Origin: UBA956 sp964599325
GTDB lineage: Bacteria > Verrucomicrobiota > Verrucomicrobiia > Verrucomicrobiales > Akkermansiaceae
DNA length: 64,000 nucleotides
Reading direction: 5' to 3'
Assembly: GCA_964599325.1 (NCBI GenBank)
Contig: CAZREM010000009.1
Span: 1-64,000 of the forward strand
Shown: piece after piece, positions 53,557 to 62,602 of the stretch
Layout of the letters: every line of letters begins with the position of its first letter
How positions within the stretch are numbered: the first letter of the stretch is position 1
Position numbers and translations under genes: made by a program
The notes under the pieces: generated by a model
What the model was told of the DNA's origin: nothing
Database searches by the model: none
Seen by the model: only the letters and a program-made list of their open reading frames with translations

Positions 53557-53689
53557 GTGTGTAATCTCAATGCATTCACGTTAAACTCAAGGGAATTTCG
53601 CACCACGCAGCGCTTATCAAAAACTCAGCATCTGATCGCAATTCATGATCCAATCGGCGAAGATCAACACCTTCACGTCCAGCAGCCAC

Positions 53690-53726
53690 AAAAGAAAACG
53701 ACCAACCCCCGTTTGGGAGTCGGTCG
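53690..53726 (-). terminator. Rho-independent terminator between the small membrane gene and clpB
   Basis: On the minus strand a stem (CGACC plus partly matched CCCC/GGGA region, closed by GGTCG) is followed by TTTTCTTTT. It ends transcription of the 53788-54048 gene before clpB, so clpB needs its own promoter in the gap at about 53557-53690. Confidence 0.65.
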
Positions 53727-53787
53727 CAAAAAATGATTTTTTTAACTCAACGCAGAGAACACGCGACGAGACAGCAATGCTAAGCTA

Positions 53788-54048
53788 TCAGCGCGAAACC
53801 GTGCCCAGCACCTTCTTCATCACAACCGACACCACAGTCAGAGCGCCCGCAATCAAACCGATGCCGGTCAACACCACCGCCACCGTCATCATGGCTTTTT
53901 CAAAACGCTGACGCGCGACGCTTTTTTTCTTATCACCGATCCAATCATCCCATGTGACATCTTGCTCACGATTCATCCGATGATAGTGTCGGTTGCGACC
54001 TTGAAATCGCGAAGAAGGCTCAAGAGGTGAATTTCGTTGCGCACTCAT
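53788..54048 (-). CDS. Small hypothetical membrane protein
   Basis: An 86-residue protein with a polar, Arg- and Pro-rich N-terminal half (about 1-55) and one or two hydrophobic helices near the C-terminus (MTVAVVLTGIGLIAGALTVV, then a short basic tail). The middle has REQDVTWDDWIGDKKK. I know no family for it. It has its own terminator and lies between ppdK and clpB on the same strand. Start: first ATG, 54048; an upstream TTG at 54072 would add eight residues. Confidence 0.6.
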   Translation of the reverse strand: MSAQRNSPLEPSSRFQGRNRHYHRMNREQDVTWDDWIGDKKKSVARQRFEKAMMTVAVVLTGIGLIAGALTVVSVVMKKVLGTVSR

Positions 54049-54129
54049 AAACGAATAAAAAGGCGCGCTCAAGATGCGAAGTCAGCAAGAAGGAGTCAAC
54101 ACCAAAGTCAAATAATCATGTGACAATTT

Positions 54130-54169
54130 AAAAAATAAAAAAGCTGCCCGCAAGGTTTGCGAGCAGCTT
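54130..54169 (-). terminator. Rho-independent terminator of ppdK
   Basis: On the minus strand the stem AAGCTGCTCGCAA / TTGCGGGCAGCTT, with one mismatch or wobble, is followed by a run of Ts (TTTTTATTTTTT). It lies 29 bases after the ppdK stop. Confidence 0.88.
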
Positions 54170-54197
54170 CTGGCAGACATTCAATCCACAGGCACAA

Positions 54198-57113
54198 TTA
54201 CTTCTTCGCGCCCTTCTTCGCCACCGTCGCCTTGTTGGCTGGTGCCTTAGCGGGTGATTTCTTTGCAGCTGGTTTCTTCGCGACGGAAGCGTTCTGTTTC
54301 GCATCCTCAATGGCTGCTTGAGCAGCCGCCAAACGCGCAACAGGGACGCGATATGGAGAGCAGCTCACGTAATTCAGTCCCAACGAATGGCAGAATTTCA
54401 CCGACTCTGGGTCACCGCCGTGTTCGCCACATATCCCTAGTTTGATATCTGGACGAACCGAGCGACCCTTGGCCACTGCTGTTTCCATCAATTGACCCAC
54501 ACCAGTGGCATCCAAAGTCGCAAATGGGTTTTTCTTGAAAATTTCAGCCTCAGTGTAAGGAACCAAGAAATTACCCATGTCATCGCGGCTAATGCCAAGC
54601 GTAGTCTGAGTCAAATCATTGGTGCCAAAGCTAAAGAACTCCGCTGTGTTCGCAATCGCATCAGCAGTCAACGCACCGCGTGGCACTTCAATCATGGTGC
54701 CAACCAAGTATTCGAACTTCACTTTTTTCTCCGCCATGACCTCCTTCGCCACTCGATGCACAACAGCGACCTGCAATTCGAGCTCGCGTGCGAAACCAAC
54801 CAAGGGGATCATCACCTCAGGCTTAACCTTGATTTTCTTCTTGGCCACATCCGCTGCGGCCTCAAAAATCGCGCGTGCCTGCATCTCAGTGATTTCTGGA
54901 TAGGCAATGCCCAAACGACAGCCACGGTGACCAAGCATGGGGTTAAACTCATGCAATTGCGCCACACGTTGCATGATGAACTCCACCGAAATTCCAAGCT
55001 TGTGAGCCAAGTCCAACTGCTGCTCCTTGGTGTGAGGCAAGAACTCATGCAATGGTGGATCCAGCAAACGAATTGTCGCGGGCAAGCCCTTGAGCTCCTT
55101 GAAGATACCAGTGAAATCCTCCCGCTGATAAGGCAACAACTTCGCCAAAGCCTCGCGACGAGCCGTTTCATTGTTGGCCAAAATCATCTCACGCATGGCG
55201 TCGATGCGATTGCCCTCAAAGAACATGTGCTCGGTGCGAGTCAGGCCAATGCCCTTCGCGCCAAAAGCAACCGCAATCGCCGTCTGCTCAGGATTATCCG
55301 CGTTGGTGCGCACTTCCATGCGTGTCGCTTTTTCGCACCATGTCATCAGTTGCAAGAAATTTTGAAACTTCTCGGTTTTTTGTGCGGCTTTGTTGTTATT
55401 CACGATGCCCGTGATGATCTCAGAAGGAGCGGTTTTCAATTCACCAGCATAGACTGAACCAGACGTGCCATCGATGGAGAGGAAATCGCCTTCGTGGAAA
55501 ACCTGACCTGCCACGGAGACCGTTTTTTTGTCGTAATCGATTTCCAGAGCCGCAGCACCGCACACACAAACCTTGCCCATCTGACGCGCTACCAATGCGG
55601 CGTGGGACGATACCCCACCTTTCGCGGTCAGGATTCCCTCCGCGGCAATCATGCCACGCAAATCTTCAGGACTGGTCTCATTGCGCACCAACAGCACCCG
55701 CTCGCCTTTTTGTTCGGCCAGAACCGCGCGATCAGCATTGAGATAAATGCGACCAGAAGCAGCCCCCGGGCCGGCAGGCAAACCCGAAGCAATGACCTTG
55801 GCTTTTTTCAATCCATCCAAATCGAAGACCGGTGCCAACAACTGATCGAGCTGATCAGCTGGATTGCGCAAAATGGCTGTCTCCCAATCAATCAACTTCT
55901 CCTTCACCATGTCAGCCGCAAATTTCAACGCCGCCATCGCTGTGCGCTTGCCATTGCGGGTTTGCAACATGAACAACTTGCCTTCTTGGATGGTGAACTC
56001 GATGTCCTGCACATCTTTGAAATGCTTTTCCAAAATCGCGCGAACTTGCATCAGCTCCTTATACGACTGTGGCATCGCCTTCTTCAGATTCGCCACTGGC
56101 TCGGGAGTGCGCACACCGGCTACCACGTCCTCACCCTGAGCATTGATCAAAAATTCGCCGTAAAACTCATTGGCACCATTGGCAGGATTGCGCGTAAACG
56201 CCACACCCGATCCCGAGTTCTCACCCGTGTTGCCATAAACCATGGCTTGAACATTGACCGCCGTGCCCCATTCGGCTGGAATGTTGTATTTGCGGCGATA
56301 CACAATCGCACGATCATTCATCCATGATCCAAACACCGCACCAGCGGCACCTTTGAGCTGTTGCCAAGGGTCCGATGGGAAGCCCTTGCCCGTGCGCTCC
56401 TTCACCAGGGCTTTGAAGCGTTTGCACAACTCCTGCTGATCTTGAGCCGTCAACTTCGAGTCCTCAATGTCCGCGTGATAGACCTCGTGCTTGTAACCCT
56501 CGATCACCACCTCGAAGGGCTCATGATCTTCGCCTTCTTTTTTCTGCACGCCCAACACCACATCGCCATACATCTGAATAAAGCGACGATAGCAATCCCA
56601 CGCAAAACGCTCATTGTTTGTCGCCTTTGCCAGGGACAAAACAGTTTGATCATTCAGACCCAAATTCAAAATGGTGTCCATCATGCCTGGCATCGAGTCA
56701 CGTGCACCCGAGCGCACAGCCACCAACAATGGCATGCCCTTGGCATCGCCAAACTTGCAGCCCATGATTTTTTCCATGTTAGCCACGCCAGCTTCCATCT
56801 GAGCCTGCAACGAAGCGGGATAGGTTTTCTTATTGTTGTAAAAATAAGTGCAAACCTCCGTGCTGATGGTGAACCCCGGAGGCACAGGCAAACCAATGCG
56901 TGTCATCTCGGCTAGATTGGCACCCTTGCCACCGAGCAAAGCTTTTTGCGAGCCATCACCATCGGCTTTGCCATTTCCCCAAGTGTAAACATATTTCTCT
57001 GCTTTTTTGTTAGAAGATGACGCACCCTTAGCAGTGGTCGCCTTAGTCGCCTTCGCCGCAGAGGCAGGTGCGGACTTCTTCGTTTCTTTCGTAGCCTTTT
57101 TTGCTGTTGGCAT
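54198..57113 (-). CDS. ppdK: Pyruvate, phosphate dikinase with Lys/Ala-rich tails
   Basis: A 971-residue cytosolic enzyme that interconverts pyruvate and phosphoenolpyruvate using ATP and phosphate, at the junction of glycolysis and gluconeogenesis. After a tail come KALLGGKGANLAEM (nucleotide-binding domain), VRSGARDSMPGMMDTILNLG, the phosphohistidine block KGGVSSHAALVARQMGK, and the PEP domain ending CGEHGGDPESVKFC with the catalytic Cys. Unusually, both ends carry histone H1-like tails: the first 40 residues (PTAKKATKETKKSAP onward) and the last 35 (VAKKPAAKKSPAKAP onward). Normal PpdK is about 880 residues. ATG 57113 begins the tail; the frame is open to 57164. The gene has its own strong terminator. 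Confidence 0.95.
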   Translation of the reverse strand: MPTAKKATKETKKSAPASAAKATKATTAKGASSSNKKAEKYVYTWGNGKADGDGSQKALLGGKGANLAEMTRIGLPVPPGFTISTEVCTYFYNNKKTYPASLQAQMEAGVANMEKIMGCKFGDAKGMPLLVAVRSGARDSMPGMMDTILNLGLNDQTVLSLAKATNNERFAWDCYRRFIQMYGDVVLGVQKKEGEDHEPFEVVIEGYKHEVYHADIEDSKLTAQDQQELCKRFKALVKERTGKGFPSDPWQQLKGAAGAVFGSWMNDRAIVYRRKYNIPAEWGTAVNVQAMVYGNTGENSGSGVAFTRNPANGANEFYGEFLINAQGEDVVAGVRTPEPVANLKKAMPQSYKELMQVRAILEKHFKDVQDIEFTIQEGKLFMLQTRNGKRTAMAALKFAADMVKEKLIDWETAILRNPADQLDQLLAPVFDLDGLKKAKVIASGLPAGPGAASGRIYLNADRAVLAEQKGERVLLVRNETSPEDLRGMIAAEGILTAKGGVSSHAALVARQMGKVCVCGAAALEIDYDKKTVSVAGQVFHEGDFLSIDGTSGSVYAGELKTAPSEIITGIVNNNKAAQKTEKFQNFLQLMTWCEKATRMEVRTNADNPEQTAIAVAFGAKGIGLTRTEHMFFEGNRIDAMREMILANNETARREALAKLLPYQREDFTGIFKELKGLPATIRLLDPPLHEFLPHTKEQQLDLAHKLGISVEFIMQRVAQLHEFNPMLGHRGCRLGIAYPEITEMQARAIFEAAADVAKKKIKVKPEVMIPLVGFARELELQVAVVHRVAKEVMAEKKVKFEYLVGTMIEVPRGALTADAIANTAEFFSFGTNDLTQTTLGISRDDMGNFLVPYTEAEIFKKNPFATLDATGVGQLMETAVAKGRSVRPDIKLGICGEHGGDPESVKFCHSLGLNYVSCSPYRVPVARLAAAQAAIEDAKQNASVAKKPAAKKSPAKAPANKATVAKKGAKK

Positions 57114-57321
57114 GATGCTTGTTGGTTGTGTTGAAATGATACGCGGCGTGACGATAAAATGCACACCACGGCGCGGCGCAGACTATCAGCGCCCAACACT
57201 ATGTCAATCAGTCAGTTATCGAGAAATGGAGAAAAATGCGACAGCGGTCGCATCGCGATTTATTTGTTCCTCGAAATCCAGTAGCTCTTCACTCGTCACT
57301 CGCAAATCATCTCATTCGCCA

Positions 57322-57352
57322 TTGACAAGCGTGCAAGATCAAGCGCTAGAAT
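57322..57352 (+). promoter_or_regulatory. Possible sigma-70 promoter upstream of the entericidin-like gene
   Basis: TTGACA (57322-57327, full consensus) is followed 19 bases later by TAGAAT (57347-57352, 5 of 6 consensus). The spacing is 2 bases above optimum. Start of transcription would lie about 10 bases before the ATG at 57368, leaving a very short leader. Confidence 0.45.
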
Positions 57353-57367
57353 ATCGTATCTTCAAAC

Positions 57368-57535
57368 ATGAAATACGCACTCATTCTACTCGTCGGTCTG
57401 TTCACATTGAATTCCTGCAACACACTCATTGGGCTTGGACGCGACATGCGCCAAGCGGGTGAGGGTTTAGAAAAAACGGCTAAGAAATCCAAAGGCGAAA
57501 ACGCAGAAGGCGACGTCGCTGCGCCAACGTATTGA
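57368..57535 (+). CDS. Entericidin-like small lipoprotein
   Basis: A 55-residue lipoprotein, easily missed because of its size. A signal peptide (MKYALILLVGLFTLNSC) ends in the lipobox LNSC, Cys at residue 17. The mature 39 residues start with NTLIGLGRDMRQAGEGLEK and a Lys/Gly/Glu-rich tail; the N-T-x-x-G-x-G-x-D-x-x-x-A-G pattern is that of entericidins, small membrane lipoproteins of the EcnA/EcnB antidote-toxin pair. Here only one copy is present. The function (lysis, stress response or envelope packing) is unproven. The ATG is followed 24 bases after the stop by the start of the cytochrome gene on the same strand. Confidence 0.7.
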   Translation: MKYALILLVGLFTLNSCNTLIGLGRDMRQAGEGLEKTAKKSKGENAEGDVAAPTY

Positions 57536-57559
57536 TCCAAGTCTGCCGCCAATCCAACC

Positions 57560-60394
57560 ATGAAACGTCTCCCATTGCACTGCCAGTTTCGCGGCTTGGG
57601 GTTGCTTCAGTTGGGTTGGCTCGCGTGGTGCGCATCACCAGCGCGGGCCATGGATGGAGCTGCGGAGATCCCTCGATTTCTGTTAGAAGAAAAATGCATC
57701 AAGTGCCACCACCCGCAGCGGACCGAAGGTGGGCTCGATCTCTCAACTCGCGAGTCCCTGATGCGCGGCGGCGACTCTGGTGCGGCGATCGATCTCAAAC
57801 AACCCGATCTGTCGCGACTCTTGCAACGCATCGCCTTGCCAGCGGATGACGATGAGGTCATGCCGCCCAAAAAGCACGCGGCACCACTGACGACGGAACA
57901 GCAACAAAGCATCGCCAAATGGATCGCAGCCGGTGCGGTTTGGCCTGAGGGACTGCGCCTGCATCCACGCGAGGCACAATCCATGTTGCCCTGGGATGCC
58001 GCGGTCGATGCCTCACTCACCCGCATCCAGGCCTTTCCCGAGCGCATTCAACTTGATCATCACGATGACTTTCATCGCCTCGTCATCGTCGCACAACGCA
58101 ACGATGGCGAAACACTCGACATCACCAACGAGGCTAAACTCACCATCAGCCATCCTGCAATCGCTAGGCTAACAGATCAACGCGTCGAGCCACTCAGTGA
58201 CGGCGATGCCGAAGTCCTGATTGTTTACCGTGGCCTCGAAACGCGCGTGCCGGTGCAAGTGCGCAACTGTCAACTTGTGCGGCCGGTGTCGTTTCAGCTT
58301 GATATCATTCCACAGCTAACCGCAACCGGCTGCAACGCAGGATCGTGTCACGGTGCTGCGAGCGGAAAAGATGGCTTTCACCTCTCGCTCTATGGCTTCG
58401 ATCCCGCTGGCGATTACTATCGTTTGTTGGAGCAACAGCCGGGACGTCGTGTCAATCTCGCCATACCCGAGGCATCGCTGTTGCTCACGAAAGCGCTGGG
58501 GCAGGTCAGTCACACAGGTGGCAAGTTGTTTGCCCCAAAATCGAACGCCGAGCAAGTGCTGCTTCAGTGGATTCGTGAGGGTGCGAAGCTGGATGATGAG
58601 AAGACCATCCCCCACCCTACCAGCTTGAGCATGGAGCCGCGCGAATGGCTATTCATCGGCGAAGGTAAAACCATGCCACTCACCGTCTGCGCCCATTACT
58701 CCGATGGCACCGATCGCGATGTCACGGAGCTTTGTGCCTTCAGCAGCACCAACGATCATAGCGTGCGCATCGAACCTCGCAGCGGTGTCAGTCGCTCGCG
58801 CGAACCTGGCGAAGCCTTACTGCTCGCGCGTTTTCAAACGCTAACGCAAGGCGCGCAAGTGATTGTCATCCCCGCCGACAGCCCCGCACCCAGCAAGGGC
58901 TCAGGCTCGAGTCATCCCATCGATCTCGCCGTGCAGCACAAGCTCAGTCAACTACGCATCGAAGCATCACCACGCTGCGATGACGCCAGTTTTCTGCGAC
59001 GTTCCTGCATCGATCTGATCGGGCGGCTTCCCACCCAAGCAGAGTGGCAGGCGTTCTTGTCTGACAATGCCGTGAACAAGCGAGACAAATGGATCGACCA
59101 CCTGCTCGATCGCCCGGAGTTCAGTGAAATCTGGAGCATGAAGTGGGCCGAACTGTTGCAGATCCGCACGTTCGATAATGGCGCGCAGCAAGTTTCCTAC
59201 AAGGCCGCGCTTGGCTACTACCAATGGCTGCAACAACGCATCGCAGCAAACCGTCCGCTCAATGAGATTTTTCGCGAGTTGCTGAGCAGCGAAGGCGGAA
59301 CTTTTGATGTTCCTGCGACCAATTTTTTCCAAATTGAACAAGATGTGCTCAAGCTCACAGAAAACATCGTGCAGGTTTTTACCGGCATGCGTGTCCAGTG
59401 CGCCCAGTGCCACAATCATCCATTTGACCGCTGGAGCATGAACGACTATTACGGCTTTGCGTCATTTTTCGCTCAGGTTAAACGCAAAAACGCGGAGGAC
59501 CCGCGCGAGCGCATTGTGTTCGATGCCGATGGCGAGGTTCCGCATTTGGTGACAAAAAAGCCGGTGCCTCCGACCTTTCTGGGAGGCGACCCAGCGGAGA
59601 TCAAGCCGGGTCAAACGCGTCGTCAAGTCGTCGCCGAGTGGCTAACGAACCAGAACAACCCCTGGTTTGCTCGTCATTTGGCGAATGTCACGTGGGCGCA
59701 TTTTTTCGGCATTGGCATCGTCGAGCCCGTGGACGATGTCCGCATCTCGAACCCACCTGCGAATGCCGAGCTATTGGATGTGATCACACAACAATTCATC
59801 CGTGATCAGTTTGATTTGAAAAAACTGGTGCGATTCATTTGTCAATCCGAGACCTACCAACGCAGCACAAGTGTCAACAGCAGCAATCGCACGAACGATC
59901 GGCATTTTTCTCACGCACTCACGCGCCGCATTCGCGCAGAGGTTCTGCTCGATTGCATTTCACAGATCACCGCCACGCCCAATAAATTTCGTGGTCTTCC
60001 CTTGGGCTCACGCGCCGTGCAAATCGCTGACGGCAACACCAGCAACTACTTTCTCACCACCTTTGGGCGCGCCAGTCGTGCCAGTGTTTGTTCATGCGAA
60101 GTCAAACTCGAACCCAATTTGTCTCAAGCCCTCCACCTCTTAAACGGCGAGACCACGCATCAGCGCATTCAACAAGGCAAGGTTCCTGAGCAACTGCTCA
60201 AGGAGCTGGGAACCCCCGAATCCGTAATGAACGCGCTCTACATTCGCGCTTTTTCGCGTCAACCTAGCGAGTCGGAAACCCAGCAGATGATGAATCTTTG
60301 GCAACAATGCACGAATGACGCCGAGCGCCTACAGCTGTTAAACGATCTATTCTGGGCCATTCTGAATGCCAAGGAATTTGTTTTCAATCACTGA
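57560..60394 (+). CDS. Planctomycete/Verrucomicrobia-type cytochrome protein (PSCyt1 + DUF1549 + DUF1553)
   Basis: A 944-residue exported protein. Residues 1-30 are a signal peptide. A planctomycete-type cytochrome c domain follows with CIKCHH (near residue 48) and the MPPKK-type loop (about 100-103). A Big_2-like beta domain lies near 150-240, then a second cytochrome-type CNAGSCH motif near 258. DUF1549 (about 450-600; RRSCIDLIGRLPT) and DUF1553 follow, with CAQCHNHPFDRWS and, later, TNQNNPWFARHLAN. These proteins are abundant in PVC bacteria and are linked to polysaccharide, especially sulfated glycan, breakdown; the biochemical role is not known. Usually a DUF1501 (sulfatase-like) gene follows; here the next gene is convergent, so the usual partner is missing. 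Confidence 0.9.
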   Translation: MKRLPLHCQFRGLGLLQLGWLAWCASPARAMDGAAEIPRFLLEEKCIKCHHPQRTEGGLDLSTRESLMRGGDSGAAIDLKQPDLSRLLQRIALPADDDEVMPPKKHAAPLTTEQQQSIAKWIAAGAVWPEGLRLHPREAQSMLPWDAAVDASLTRIQAFPERIQLDHHDDFHRLVIVAQRNDGETLDITNEAKLTISHPAIARLTDQRVEPLSDGDAEVLIVYRGLETRVPVQVRNCQLVRPVSFQLDIIPQLTATGCNAGSCHGAASGKDGFHLSLYGFDPAGDYYRLLEQQPGRRVNLAIPEASLLLTKALGQVSHTGGKLFAPKSNAEQVLLQWIREGAKLDDEKTIPHPTSLSMEPREWLFIGEGKTMPLTVCAHYSDGTDRDVTELCAFSSTNDHSVRIEPRSGVSRSREPGEALLLARFQTLTQGAQVIVIPADSPAPSKGSGSSHPIDLAVQHKLSQLRIEASPRCDDASFLRRSCIDLIGRLPTQAEWQAFLSDNAVNKRDKWIDHLLDRPEFSEIWSMKWAELLQIRTFDNGAQQVSYKAALGYYQWLQQRIAANRPLNEIFRELLSSEGGTFDVPATNFFQIEQDVLKLTENIVQVFTGMRVQCAQCHNHPFDRWSMNDYYGFASFFAQVKRKNAEDPRERIVFDADGEVPHLVTKKPVPPTFLGGDPAEIKPGQTRRQVVAEWLTNQNNPWFARHLANVTWAHFFGIGIVEPVDDVRISNPPANAELLDVITQQFIRDQFDLKKLVRFICQSETYQRSTSVNSSNRTNDRHFSHALTRRIRAEVLLDCISQITATPNKFRGLPLGSRAVQIADGNTSNYFLTTFGRASRASVCSCEVKLEPNLSQALHLLNGETTHQRIQQGKVPEQLLKELGTPESVMNALYIRAFSRQPSESETQQMMNLWQQCTNDAERLQLLNDLFWAILNAKEFVFNH

Positions 60395-60403
60395 TCTTCG
60401 GAG

Positions 60404-61219
60404 CTAACAGAGACGAATCATGTCCTTGATGAACTGTCCCCATAAAAAAATCATGCCACGAAAAGTGTAGGCAAAGTGTCCATCTTGACACAAATCGATG
60501 ATCCCCTGCTCCATGTTGTATTCGACGACCGCCTCCATCTGCGTCTCAATCAACGCGTCCAAGTGCTCGCGATCCTGCACCACCAAGGATTGACTGACTC
60601 CATGCCGCTGGAGGAACTCGCGATGATGCTGCCAAATTTGACGAAAACACAGCTTCGTGCAGGGCAAATGATTCCAATGCAACGTGGGCGGATTTTTTAA
60701 CTGAGGGGCAAAGGGAAAATTGGTGGTGCGATAGATGTGACCATTTTCTGCAATCGACGCGATGACAACGAAGGCGAAAACCACATCACTTTTTTCGCAC
60801 AAACACAAGGTCGCAACCGCCCGCGCATCTTCTTGCACAAACAAACGGTGATGCTGCACCGTTCCTAACCAACTAAGGCTGCAATCGATCTGATGCCGAA
60901 AATTCTCGCGCTCCATTGTCTCAAGCGTCAACGCCGCATTAGGAAAAAAAGCATGATTTGGCACACGCTGCCCATGCAAACGATGATCGAGCGGAAAGCG
61001 TAGCCCCCGCACACGCGTGAGCAACTCCACCCACGGCAACAACACCCACACGAGTATCCCCAGCAGCGAACAAACAATGCTGCCAGTGACGAAATAAAAA
61101 AACAGGGCGCTCGCTGCCAATAGAATCAACGCTCCCATTTTTCGCAGCCAAAAACGACGACTCGTCCGCAACGCGACAGCAATGAACAGCAAACCCAAGA
61201 CAATACAAAACTCCCTCAT
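60404..61219 (-). CDS. Hypothetical membrane protein
   Basis: A 271-residue protein. Two to three hydrophobic helices occupy residues 1-70 (two clear, with RRFWLRKMG as a charged turn between). The remainder is soluble and cytoplasmic or periplasmic, with many aromatic and His residues and no motif I recognise. The gene is convergent with the cytochrome gene, with nine bases between stops. I propose no function. Confidence 0.6.
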   Translation of the reverse strand: MREFCIVLGLLFIAVALRTSRRFWLRKMGALILLAASALFFYFVTGSIVCSLLGILVWVLLPWVELLTRVRGLRFPLDHRLHGQRVPNHAFFPNAALTLETMERENFRHQIDCSLSWLGTVQHHRLFVQEDARAVATLCLCEKSDVVFAFVVIASIAENGHIYRTTNFPFAPQLKNPPTLHWNHLPCTKLCFRQIWQHHREFLQRHGVSQSLVVQDREHLDALIETQMEAVVEYNMEQGIIDLCQDGHFAYTFRGMIFLWGQFIKDMIRLC

Positions 61220-61309
61220 CCTATTTCAAATTGACCCCTATGCGTTCAGCTTCATGATTTAGACCCAATAAGTTATCGCCCGTTCTATCGATTTGTCCAG
61301 AGCTGAAGC

Positions 61310-61951
61310 TCAAAAATTCCCGCTCGCAGGATCAAGTTCGCCAAAAACTTGACGACAAGCGTGTTCGATCACGCTCGAATAGTCTAAAACCGTGATATCG
61401 CGTGGCAACAACTCGCACAAACAAGTCATGCGCACCCCGCTTAGGCCGCATGGCACGATGGCATCGAACGCCGGCAAACTCGCCATTGTGACATTGATGG
61501 CAAAGCCATGCATGCTGATCCAGCGCTTCACCCCCACGCCAATCGAAGCCAATTTGCGCTCACCTGACCACAAGCCCGTGAGCCCCTCGCGCCGCTGCGC
61601 TACCACACCAATCGTTCCACAGGCGAGCAGCAGCATGTTTTCCATCTCGCGCAGATGCTTGTGAAGATCTTGACCGCGTCGCCGCAGATCAAAGATGGCA
61701 TAACCCACCAACTGGCCCGGCCCGTGAAACGTCGCTTGTCCCCCACGATTGGTCTCATGAACGGGGTAAGGCAGAGCTTCAATCGCACGCAACGACGACT
61801 GATCTCGCAACCGGCCAATCGTGAACACTGGGGCATGCTCTAGCAGCAACAGTGTTTCCTCTCCGCCTTGCCTGACCTGTTCCACTAGCTCAAGCTGAAT
61901 CTGCAGCCCTTGCTCGTAATCCACCAGCCCCTCCAAGTATTGCACCTTCAT
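61310..61951 (-). CDS. lipB: Octanoyl-[acyl-carrier-protein]:protein octanoyltransferase
   Basis: A 213-residue enzyme that transfers octanoyl from acyl carrier protein to lipoyl domains, the first step of lipoate synthesis; LipA then adds sulfur. The diagnostic TNRGGQATFHGPGQLVGY (about 67-85), GERKLASIGVGV with the catalytic Lys (about 130), and IVPCGLSGVRMT with the catalytic Cys (about 168) are intact, and length is normal. lipA is not in the window. The upstream dCMP deaminase gene is only a few bases away on the same strand, so the two may be one transcript. Confidence 0.95.
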   Translation of the reverse strand: MKVQYLEGLVDYEQGLQIQLELVEQVRQGGEETLLLLEHAPVFTIGRLRDQSSLRAIEALPYPVHETNRGGQATFHGPGQLVGYAIFDLRRRGQDLHKHLREMENMLLLACGTIGVVAQRREGLTGLWSGERKLASIGVGVKRWISMHGFAINVTMASLPAFDAIVPCGLSGVRMTCLCELLPRDITVLDYSSVIEHACRQVFGELDPASGNF

Positions 61952-61957
61952 CGAATA

Positions 61958-62425
61958 TCAAGCGGGTGAGGTAGATACATGCGATAGAGCCCGATGCAAA
62001 AATTCACTAAAATCCGCAATCTGCACCAGATTGATCCCATAGGTCTCTGCAATCTCCGGCGCATCGGATTCTGCATAAGGCGTGCCGTAGTAAACATCCT
62101 TGACGCCATAGGCGCACAAAGTTTGCATGCACGCCGTGCACGGCATGGTGGTGGTAGCAACAATTTTTGCCTCGCCGCGGCGAAAGAGACTGCAGAGATT
62201 CACCTCAGCATGCAGCATGAACTTCTGTCGGCGCTCGCGGTCATTCCAAAAGCCCTCGGGTGCGTCAAAGCCGGGAGCAAGACCATTGTAAGCCGTGGCG
62301 ATCACGCGATGATCCTTGTCCAAAGCCGCTGCACCCACCTTGCGAAACGGATCCTCCGAGCGCAAACTCGCCACATGCGCTAGTGCCATGGCGTATTGCG
62401 GGATGCTCAAACGTTCGTGCTGCAT
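61958..62425 (-). CDS. Deoxycytidylate (dCMP) deaminase
   Basis: A 155-residue zinc deaminase that converts dCMP to dUMP for thymidylate synthesis. The HAEVN motif (His ligand and catalytic Glu, about 72) and PCTAC (two Cys ligands, about 95) are in place, with AYNGLAPGF upstream and a short C-terminal extension. It resembles the ComEB/dCMP deaminase family more than cytidine deaminase. It precedes lipB by a few bases. Allosteric control by dCTP/dTTP is usual for longer relatives, but cannot be seen here. Confidence 0.9.
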   Translation of the reverse strand: MQHERLSIPQYAMALAHVASLRSEDPFRKVGAAALDKDHRVIATAYNGLAPGFDAPEGFWNDRERRQKFMLHAEVNLCSLFRRGEAKIVATTTMPCTACMQTLCAYGVKDVYYGTPYAESDAPEIAETYGINLVQIADFSEFLHRALSHVSTSPA

Positions 62426-62602
62426 GGGATGATGCAGACAAATATGATGCCATCTGTCCAGATAATAGCCATCCCAGCACTGACTGCCTCAGGCCAACAG
62501 AAAAACCGCCAGTTTCGACCCAAAACAATGTCTTGCTCCGTTTCAGCAGCTCATTTAGCATCCGCAACCGAATTTTCTTAGAAAATCCAACCACATCGCA
62601 CT

